Positions 1 to 5,071 of a stretch of 5,071 nt of DNA are shown one piece after another. Under the pieces are notes generated by a model. The model did no database searches. It had not been told where the DNA came from and was given only the letters and a program-made list of their open reading frames with translations. This DNA comes from J134 sp964484045 (lineage in GTDB: Bacteria; Pseudomonadota; Alphaproteobacteria; Sphingomonadales; Rhodothalassiaceae): the NCBI GenBank assembly GCA_964484045.1, contig CAZAEP010000188.1:1-5071 (forward strand). The letters are read 5' to 3'. Every line of letters starts with the position of its first letter. Position 1 is the stretch's first letter. A program made the position numbers and the translations under genes.

Positions 1-955
1 TCTGCTCGACCCGCTGGCCGACCGCCTCCAGGCGAGGGGTGTGCCGCGGGGGCTGGCGGCAGGGCTCATCATCGGCTTCTTCTTCCTCGTCGCGGCCGCC
101 GTCATCGGCGCTCTCCTGCCGCTCGTGCAGACACAGATCGGCGAACTTTTCCATGCCCTGCCGGGACTCCTCGCGACACTTCGGGCGAAGACGGAGTCGC
201 TGCTCTCCGTGGTCACGTCGGAATTCGGGCAGGGCGTCCGACAGGAGGCCGAAGGCGTTCTGACGGCTGCCGCCGAAAAGGGATTTGCCGCCGCCGGCGG
301 ATTCATTCGCGGGCTTTTCGCCGGCGGCCTCGCGTTCTTCAATCTGCTGTCGCTGATCCTCATCTCGCCGGTGGTCGCATTCTACCTCCTGCGCGACTAT
401 GACCGCATCATGGTGCAGCTCGAGACCCTTCTGCCGCCCGCCGAGGCGCCGACGATCAAGGCGGCATTGCGCGACATCGACACCGTGTTGTCGGGATTCG
501 TGCGCGGGCAGTTGAGCGTCGTCTTCGTGATGGCCGTACTCTACGCCGCGGGATGGACCGCGATCGGTCTCAATTACGGACTTCTGCTCGGACTGCTCGC
601 CGGTGTTCTCACCATCATTCCTTTCGTCGGCATGGTCTTTGCCGCGGCGCTGGCGCTGGCGGTGGGATTCGTTCAGTGGGGACCGGACTGGGGGCAGCTC
701 GGGCTCGTCGCCGCGATATGGGGGATCGCACAGGCCCTCGAGGGCACGGTGCTGACACCGCGGCTGGTCGGACGTCATGTGCGGCTGCATCCCTTGTGGG
801 TGCTGTTCGCGGTTTTCGCTGGCGGAGAGATCGCCGGTTTCGTCGGCGTTCTGATCGCCATCCCGGCGGCTGCCGTGATCGCCGTGCTGGTGCGGACGAC
901 CCTCGCCCGCTACCGTGCGGACGAGACGGGCGAACGGATGCAGGAGCCGGAATGA
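1..955 (+). CDS. AI-2E family transporter (PerM/TqsA-like membrane protein), 5'-truncated by window edge
   Basis: This is the C-terminal part of an inner-membrane protein of the AI-2E/PerM (formerly UPF0118) family. The reading frame is already open at base 2 and contributes 13 residues before the GTG at 41. Those residues (LLDPLADRLQARG, then VPRGLA) match the conserved stretch after the first transmembrane pair, so the GTG is internal and the true start lies upstream. 317 residues are visible, against a usual length near 350. Hydrophobic segments lie at about visible residues 17-40, 101-130, 169-187, 191-222, 232-248 and 263-299. Family signatures include FYLLRDYDR (127-135), the long loop between the first and second visible segments, and the C-terminal LTPRLVGRHVRLHPLW (251-266) followed by a Gly-rich helix ending in AIPAAA. 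Some family members export autoinducer-2 or act as cation/proton antiporters; the substrate here cannot be deduced. The stop codon overlaps the hdaA start, which implies co-translation. The family call is firm and the function is unknown. Confidence 0.93.
   Translation, partial: LLDPLADRLQARGVPRGLAAGLIIGFFFLVAAAVIGALLPLVQTQIGELFHALPGLLATLRAKTESLLSVVTSEFGQGVRQEAEGVLTAAAEKGFAAAGGFIRGLFAGGLAFFNLLSLILISPVVAFYLLRDYDRIMVQLETLLPPAEAPTIKAALRDIDTVLSGFVRGQLSVVFVMAVLYAAGWTAIGLNYGLLLGLLAGVLTIIPFVGMVFAAALALAVGFVQWGPDWGQLGLVAAIWGIAQALEGTVLTPRLVGRHVRLHPLWVLFAVFAGGEIAGFVGVLIAIPAAAVIAVLVRTTLARYRADETGERMQEPE
942..946 (+). promoter_or_regulatory. Ribosome binding site of hdaA (AGGAG)
   Basis: AGGAG lies five bases before the ATG at 952, inside the last codons of the transporter gene. 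It is the clearest Shine-Dalgarno sequence in the window. It fixes the hdaA start against the much earlier in-frame ATG at 553. Confidence 0.7.
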
Positions 956-1635
956 GCCAACTGGCCTTCGATCTTCCCCACCGCGCGAGCAATGAAGGGG
1001 CCGACTTTCTCGTCGCGGAGCCCAATGCGGCGGCGGTGGCGATGATCGATCGCTGGCCGCACTGGCCGAGCCACGCGCTCGCCCTTGCAGGCCCTGCCGG
1101 TGCAGGCAAGTCGCATCTCGCCGCGGTATGGCAGACGCGTGCGTGCGCAAGGCGGCTGGTGCCGGAGGCGGTCGCGGAGGCGCTTCGCCGCGCGTCCTTC
1201 GAAGAGGCGCCGGCGATCATTCTCGAGGATGCGCCCGTCGCCCTCGAGGCGGGCCGTCTCGCCGAGGCCGATCTTCTGCATCTCTACAACTGGGTCGGCG
1301 AGCGCGGCGGCTGGCTGCTTCTCACCGCCCGCCGCTCCCCGGCACGCTGGCCGGTGACGCTCGCCGATCTGCGCTCGCGGCTCGCAGCCATGCCGGTGGC
1401 CGGCATCGAGGGGCCCGACGACGACCTTCTCGCCGCGGTGTTGGTCAAGCAACTGGCGGACCGGCAGCTCATCGTCGCTCCCAATGTCGTGGCGTTTCTT
1501 CTGCCGCGGATCGAACGCTCCTTTGCCGCGGTTCGCGAGGCAGTCGCGGCGCTCGATCGGGAATCCCTGAGGCGCGGCCGGGCGATCACCGTTGCTCTCG
1601 CGCGGGAGGTCCTGACACGGCACGTACCGCGTTGA
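952..1635 (+). CDS. hdaA: DnaA regulatory inactivator HdaA (DnaA-like AAA+ protein)
   Basis: The 227-residue product belongs to the Hda/HdaA family. With the DNA-loaded sliding clamp (DnaN) it stimulates ATP hydrolysis by DnaA and so prevents re-initiation of replication. Residues 3-8 (QLAFDL) form the N-terminal clamp-binding motif, which requires the start at 952. Walker A is GPAGAGKS at 47-54 (Lys53; bases 1090-1113). The Walker B position is AIILED at 88-93. The sensor 1 region is LLLTARRSPARW at 122-133. The Arg-finger motif is LRSRL at 140-144, with Arg143 the likely finger. The remainder (about 155-227) resembles the DnaA lid (domain IIIb). Like other rhizobial-type HdaA proteins it lacks the DnaA DNA-binding domain, and the Walker A to B interval is short (about 40 residues). 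The start overlaps the transporter stop (ATGA), which suggests coupled translation. From memory, the N-terminal half (ADFLV..NAAAVA.IDRWP.WPS) closely resembles Rhizobiales HdaA. Confidence 0.93.
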   Translation: MSQLAFDLPHRASNEGADFLVAEPNAAAVAMIDRWPHWPSHALALAGPAGAGKSHLAAVWQTRACARRLVPEAVAEALRRASFEEAPAIILEDAPVALEAGRLAEADLLHLYNWVGERGGWLLLTARRSPARWPVTLADLRSRLAAMPVAGIEGPDDDLLAAVLVKQLADRQLIVAPNVVAFLLPRIERSFAAVREAVAALDRESLRRGRAITVALAREVLTRHVPR

Positions 1636-1654
1636 GCTTCTGTCAGGCTTCCGG

Positions 1655-1683
1655 TGTTAAAATCCTGCCGGCCATCTTATATT
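1655..1683 (+). promoter_or_regulatory. Possible sigma-70-type promoter for ppk-ppx
   Basis: The gap between hdaA and ppk holds the only AT-rich island in its surroundings. TATATT at 1678-1683 resembles a -10 element. Seventeen bases upstream is TGTTAA (1655-1660), a poor -35 match. Transcription would then begin near 1690, leaving a leader of about 25 bases before the ATG at 1715. The -35 is weak, so read-through from hdaA is an equally valid explanation. Confidence 0.3.
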
Positions 1684-1714
1684 CCCGAACGGGGTGGCCG
1701 GGACGAACGGGCGA

Positions 1715-3916
1715 ATGATGGACGAGCGCGCGCAGATCAGGAAAAACGGGAAATCGGCAAGGGACGTCGTCGCCCTGACGCCGGCGCGCGAGAAATATGT
1801 CAATCGCGAGCTTTCCTGGCTGAAGTTCAATACGCGGGTTCTCGAAGAGGCGGACAACCCCAACCACCCGCTGCTCGAGCGGGTGCGGTTTCTCTCGATC
1901 TCGGGGAGCAATCTCGATGAGTTCTACATGGTCCGCGTGGCGGGTCTGCGCGGCCTCATCGATTCCGGCCTCGATGTCGTCTCCGATGACGGACTGACGC
2001 CGGCGCAGCAACTGGTACGCATCAACGAGACGGCGGATCAGTTGATGTCCGCACAGCAGCGCTCCTGGCGGCAATTGCGTCGCGAGCTGTGCGATGCCGG
2101 GATCGCGGTTCTCGACGCCGGGGAGATCTCCGGAAAGGAGCGGGAGTGGCTCGAGGACTTCTTTCTCGCCAACGTTTTTCCCGTCCTCACGCCGCTTGCC
2201 ATCGATCCGGCGCATCCCTTTCCCTTCCTCCCCAATCTCGGCTTCTCGCTCGTCCTTGCGCTCGAACGGGTCGGGGACGGCCGCGAGATCAACGCTCTGC
2301 TGCCGATCCCCGATCAGGTGGAACGTTTCGTTCGCCTGCCGGGGCGCGCGATCCGCTTCCTGCCGCTGGAGGGGCTGATCTCGCTCTTCCTCGATCAGAT
2401 CTTTCCCGGCTACCGGGTCAGGGGAAGCGGTGTCTTTCGCATCATCCGCGACAGCGACGTGGAGATCGAGGAGGAGGCCGAAGACCTTATCCGCCTCTTT
2501 GAGACGGCGCTCAAACGCCGCCGTCGGGGGCGCGTGATCCGGCTCAAGATGAACCGCGGCATGCCGCCGGAACTGGCCGCGCTGGTCATCGAGCAGCTCG
2601 ATGTCGACCAGGATTCGGTGACCTGCGTCGACGGGATTCTGGGCATCTGCGACACCAGGCAGCTCATCATCGACGATCTGCCCGAACTTCGCTTCAAGCC
2701 TTATAATCCGCGCTATCCCGAGCGCGTGCGCGATCATGGCGGCGATATTTTCAAGGCCATACGGGCCAAGGACTTCGTCGTCCACCATCCATATGAATCC
2801 TTCGACGTGGTGCATCAGTTCCTGCGTCAGGCGGCCCGCGATCCCGAGGTCGTGGCGATCAAGCAGACGCTTTATCGCGCCGGTTCGCAATCGGCGATCA
2901 TCGATGCCCTGAAGGAAGCCGCGGAGGCGGGCAAGTCGGTGACCGCGGTGGTCGAGCTCAAGGCCCGCTTCGACGAGGCGCAGAACATCAAATGGGCGCG
3001 CGACCTCGAACGCTCCGGCGCCCAGGTCGTGTTCGGTTTTCTCGATCTCAAGACCCACGCCAAGGTGACCATGATCGTGCGCCGGGAGGGACGCGCACTG
3101 GCCACCTACGTCCATTACGGCACCGGCAATTACCATCCGGTGACGGCGCGCTACTATACCGACCTCAGTTTCTTCACTGCCGATGCCGCCCTCGGTCGCG
3201 ATGCAGCGCGTCTGTTCAACTACGTCACCGGCTATGCGCGGCCGCACGATATGGAAAAGCTCGCCATGTCGCCCTTCGATATCCGCGATCATCTGGTCGC
3301 GCTCATCGACGAGGAGATCGCCCACGCGCGGGCCGGGCGGCCGGCGGCGATCTGGGCCAAGCTGAATGCGCTGGTGGATGCGCAGATCATCGACAAGCTC
3401 TACGAAGCCTCGATCGAGGGCGTCGAGATCGATCTCGTGGTGCGCGGCATCTGCTGCCTGCGCCCGGGGGTGCCGGGGCTGTCCGAGACGATCCGGGTAA
3501 AAAGCATCATCGGCCGCTTTCTCGAACATTCGCGCATCGCCTGTTTCGGCAGTGGCCATGGGCTGCCGTCGCGGCAGGCGCGGGTCTTCATTTCCTCGGC
3601 CGACTGGATGCCGCGCAATTTCGATCGTCGCGTCGAAACCCTGGTGCCGATCGAGAACCCGACCGTCCACGAGCAGATCACGGGTCAGGTGATGGTCGCC
3701 AATCTCAAGGACAATGTACAAAGCTGGGTGCTCGGGCCGGAGGGCGAATATCTCCGTATCCGTCCGCAGGGCGATGAGACGCCCTTCTCGGCGCACGAAT
3801 ATTTCATGAACAATCCGAGTCTGTCCGGACGCGGTCGGGCGCTCGAGGAGGCACGGCCGGCGAAGCTCGTCGTGGCGCGGCACGCGCCTGCGGCGGATGG
3901 CGAAGGCGGACGGTAG
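1715..3916 (+). CDS. ppk: Polyphosphate kinase 1 (RNA degradosome polyphosphate kinase)
   Basis: PPK1 reversibly transfers the ATP gamma-phosphate to growing inorganic polyphosphate through a phospho-histidine intermediate. The product is 733 residues from this start (E. coli PPK has 688) and all four domains are present. They are the N-terminal helical domain (about 15-119, with INREL/SWLKFN-like and SNLDEFYMVR motifs), the head domain (120-334) and the two phospholipase-D-like catalytic domains C1 (335-515) and C2 (516-700). Catalytic residues line up with E. coli PPK at a constant offset of 13: His448 (in LKTHAKV, bases 3056-3058) for His435, and His467 (YVHYGTGNY, 3113-3115) for His454. 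Arg388 and Arg418 correspond to Arg375 and Arg405, Tyr481 to Tyr468 and His605 to His592. The enzyme therefore looks intact. A polar tail of about 30 residues after C2 looks disordered. An in-frame GTG at 1694 would add seven residues, but it has no ribosome site. The ATG at 1715 (and the adjacent one at 1718) follows GGACG at about nine bases and is preferred. The ppx gene follows after five bases. Confidence 0.97.
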   Translation: MMDERAQIRKNGKSARDVVALTPAREKYVNRELSWLKFNTRVLEEADNPNHPLLERVRFLSISGSNLDEFYMVRVAGLRGLIDSGLDVVSDDGLTPAQQLVRINETADQLMSAQQRSWRQLRRELCDAGIAVLDAGEISGKEREWLEDFFLANVFPVLTPLAIDPAHPFPFLPNLGFSLVLALERVGDGREINALLPIPDQVERFVRLPGRAIRFLPLEGLISLFLDQIFPGYRVRGSGVFRIIRDSDVEIEEEAEDLIRLFETALKRRRRGRVIRLKMNRGMPPELAALVIEQLDVDQDSVTCVDGILGICDTRQLIIDDLPELRFKPYNPRYPERVRDHGGDIFKAIRAKDFVVHHPYESFDVVHQFLRQAARDPEVVAIKQTLYRAGSQSAIIDALKEAAEAGKSVTAVVELKARFDEAQNIKWARDLERSGAQVVFGFLDLKTHAKVTMIVRREGRALATYVHYGTGNYHPVTARYYTDLSFFTADAALGRDAARLFNYVTGYARPHDMEKLAMSPFDIRDHLVALIDEEIAHARAGRPAAIWAKLNALVDAQIIDKLYEASIEGVEIDLVVRGICCLRPGVPGLSETIRVKSIIGRFLEHSRIACFGSGHGLPSRQARVFISSADWMPRNFDRRVETLVPIENPTVHEQITGQVMVANLKDNVQSWVLGPEGEYLRIRPQGDETPFSAHEYFMNNPSLSGRGRALEEARPAKLVVARHAPAADGEGGR

Positions 3917-3920
3917 GGAG
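3916..3920 (+). promoter_or_regulatory. Purine-rich GGGAG at the ppk stop / ppx start junction
   Basis: GGGAG begins at the last base of the ppk stop codon and ends one base before the GTG at 3922. The sequence resembles a Shine-Dalgarno, but one base of spacing is shorter than the usual 5-9. The next purine-rich stretch, AAGG at 3903-3906, is too far away. Translation of ppx may therefore depend on ribosomes terminating on ppk. Confidence 0.4.
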
Positions 3921-3921
3921 C

Positions 3922-5071
3922 GTGAGCCGGACGCGCGAGAGCAGGGCGGACTCGACGACTCGAACGCCCTTTGCGGTGATCGACGTCGGATCCAACTCGG
4001 TGCGGCTCGTGGTCTATGACGGATTGCGCCGCGATCCGCACGTCCTTTTCAACGAGAAGGTTCTTTGCGGTCTCGGTGCTGCGGTCGCCGAGAGCGGCGG
4101 GATGGGCGACGCGGCGATGGAACGGGCTCTGGGGACCCTGCGCCGCTTCGCCCTGCTTGTCGCGGCGATGCGGGTCGGCGAGATCGAGGCGGTGGCGACC
4201 GCCGCCGTGCGCGAGGCCCGGAACGGCGCTGCGTTCCTGCGTCGGATCGAGGCCGAGACGGGGATCGTCGTGCGCCTCCTCGATGGCGGCGAGGAAGCGC
4301 GTCTCTCGGCTCTCGGCGTCATATCCGGCATTCCGGAGGCCGACGGCATCGTGGGAGATCTCGGTGGCGGCAGTCTGGAGCTCGTTCGGGTCGGCGGCGG
4401 CGAGATCGCCGAGCGCGCGACGATTCCCATCGGCACCCTGGCGCTTCTCGGGCGTTTCGGGGACGATCGCCGGGCGATGGCCCATGCCGTTCGCGATGCG
4501 CTTGAGGAGGTATCCTGGCTTCGGCAGGGGCGGGGCAAGGATTTCTATATCGTCGGGGGAAACTGGCGGGCGCTCTCGCGGCTCCACATGGTGCAGGAAC
4601 GCGCGTCCCTGCCGGTCCTGCACGGCTACCGTCTGCCGGGTGGACGCGCCCGCACGCTGGCCAGGCTGGTATCGCGTCAGCATCCCGAGAGCCTCGCCGG
4701 CGTGGCCGACATTTCGGCCGGGCGCCTGGCGACCGTGCCCACCGCCGCTCTGGTTCTGCACAAGCTGCTGGCGCGCATGCGGCCGCGTGCCGTCGTGACG
4801 TCCGCGCTGGGCCTGCGCGAGGGCCTCGTTTTCGATCGCCTTTCACCTGCGGAGCGGGCGGAGGATCCGTTTCTTGCCGCTGCGACCGAGATCGCCCGCG
4901 ACCACGGCCGCTTTCCCGAACATGGCGAAGCGCTGATGCGGTGGAGCGACCCTCTTTTCGACGACACGGAAACGCCGGCAATGCGACGTCTGCGCCATGG
5001 AGCCTGCCTGCTTGCCGATATCGCCTGGCGCGGACATCCCGATTTCCGGGCCGAGCGGGCGATGATGGAGG
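3922..5071 (+). CDS. ppx: Exopolyphosphatase, Ppx/GppA family, 3'-truncated by window edge
   Basis: The product removes terminal phosphate from polyphosphate and belongs to the ASKHA fold family that also contains GppA (pppGpp phosphatase). The frame stays open from the GTG at 3922 to the window end: 383 residues of an expected 500 or so, with no stop. Phosphate loop 1 is VIDVGSNSVRLVVYD (19-33). GGEEAR at 122-127 places Glu125 at the catalytic base (E. coli Ppx Glu121). Phosphate loop 2 is GDLGGGSLEL (145-154), with Asp146 and Glu153. PIGTL (169-173) and VGGNWRALSRLHM (211-223) are further family signatures of the alphaproteobacterial type. From about 305 on comes the C-terminal helical domain, including RLRHGACLLADIAW (356-369), which is cut by the window edge. 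The GTG is the only plausible start: no ATG, GTG or TTG lies between it and loop 1 except the GTG at 3976, which encodes Val19 inside that loop, and no in-frame ATG, GTG or TTG was seen in the last 120 bases or so upstream. GppA activity cannot be excluded, but adjacency to ppk favours exopolyphosphatase. Confidence 0.94.
   Translation, partial: MSRTRESRADSTTRTPFAVIDVGSNSVRLVVYDGLRRDPHVLFNEKVLCGLGAAVAESGGMGDAAMERALGTLRRFALLVAAMRVGEIEAVATAAVREARNGAAFLRRIEAETGIVVRLLDGGEEARLSALGVISGIPEADGIVGDLGGGSLELVRVGGGEIAERATIPIGTLALLGRFGDDRRAMAHAVRDALEEVSWLRQGRGKDFYIVGGNWRALSRLHMVQERASLPVLHGYRLPGGRARTLARLVSRQHPESLAGVADISAGRLATVPTAALVLHKLLARMRPRAVVTSALGLREGLVFDRLSPAERAEDPFLAAATEIARDHGRFPEHGEALMRWSDPLFDDTETPAMRRLRHGACLLADIAWRGHPDFRAERAMME

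Noticed and set aside
291..300. Self-complementary CCGCCGGCGG
   Set aside because: It lies inside the transporter coding sequence and arises from Ala/Gly codons in GC-rich DNA. The loop is too short for a useful hairpin and there is no T-run.
553..951. An upstream extension of the hdaA frame from the ATG at 553
   Set aside because: The extra 133 residues are Arg-rich and overlap the well-conserved transporter frame. The clamp-binding motif must be close to the N-terminus, and a good ribosome site precedes the ATG at 952.
910..1623. A 237-codon open frame on the minus strand opposite hdaA
   Set aside because: It is in register with hdaA codons and open for the same reason. No domain or ribosome site was seen.
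1644..1671. Possible terminator hairpin after hdaA (CAGG...CCTG or CCGG...CCGG)
   Set aside because: The stems are only four base pairs with long loops, and no T-run follows.
1643..3883. A 746-codon open frame on the minus strand covering nearly all of ppk
   Set aside because: Its codons are in exact register with the ppk codons, so stops could arise only opposite TTA, CTA or TCA sense codons, which this GC-rich gene avoids. The translation is rich in Arg, Asp and His with no recognisable domain. It is a codon-bias shadow.
3897..4019. A 40-codon frame starting with ATG at 3897 across the ppk-ppx junction
   Set aside because: It overlaps both genes in a third frame, has Arg/Asp-rich composition and no homology I recognise. 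It is much more likely to be chance.
3685..4761. A 358-codon open frame on the minus strand across the ppk end and ppx
   Set aside because: Over ppx it is in register with the sense codons, so the same codon-bias explanation applies. The low-complexity Arg/Pro/Ala product has no domain, and the ppx frame opposite it carries clear family motifs.
1..5071. GANTC (CcrM methylation) sites as a possible cell-cycle control signal near hdaA
   Set aside because: Sites are scattered within coding sequence and none falls in the 1636-1714 gap. By eye they are not denser than expected, though I did not count them exhaustively.
1..5071. Mobile element, defence system, CRISPR or other novel cassette
   Set aside because: No terminal repeats, transposase or integrase motifs, spacer-repeat pattern or AT-rich foreign block was seen. 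All four genes are core housekeeping types with uniform composition.

Overview
This window is ordinary chromosomal housekeeping DNA, packed almost without gaps on the + strand. It comes from a GC-rich alphaproteobacterium, most likely Hyphomicrobiales (Rhizobiales)-like. The evidence for that is the strong third-position G/C bias, with TTA, CTA and TCA codons essentially absent from the central genes. The replication regulator is of the short rhizobial HdaA type, and the gene order (AI-2E family transporter, hdaA, ppk, ppx) is one I recall from that group. Genus or species cannot be read from the sequence alone.

Layout: (1) positions 1-955 hold the 3' part of an AI-2E/PerM-family multispanning membrane protein whose start lies before the window. 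(2) Its stop overlaps the start of hdaA (952-1635) as ATGA, with a good Shine-Dalgarno sequence. HdaA is the DnaA-related AAA+ protein that works with the sliding clamp to switch off DnaA after initiation. (3) A 79-base gap carries a small AT-rich island that may be the ppk promoter. (4) ppk (1715-3916) encodes a full-length polyphosphate kinase 1 with both active-site histidines and the other known catalytic residues. (5) Five bases later ppx (3922 to beyond the window end) begins with GTG. It encodes an exopolyphosphatase of the Ppx/GppA family, with 383 residues visible and no stop codon before the window ends. No non-coding stretch exceeds 300 bases. I see no tRNA, rRNA, CRISPR array, insertion sequence or attachment site.

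How the genes work together: ppk and ppx make and degrade inorganic polyphosphate and are almost certainly co-transcribed. The transporter and hdaA are translationally coupled. Having a replication-initiation inhibitor next to polyphosphate metabolism is suggestive, because polyphosphate has been linked to Lon-dependent DnaA turnover in E. coli, but nothing in the sequence proves a functional link. I did not find a new biological system. The best points for a second look are the apparent conservation of this neighbourhood across proteobacterial classes, the shortened AAA+ core of HdaA, and the unusual ppx start site.
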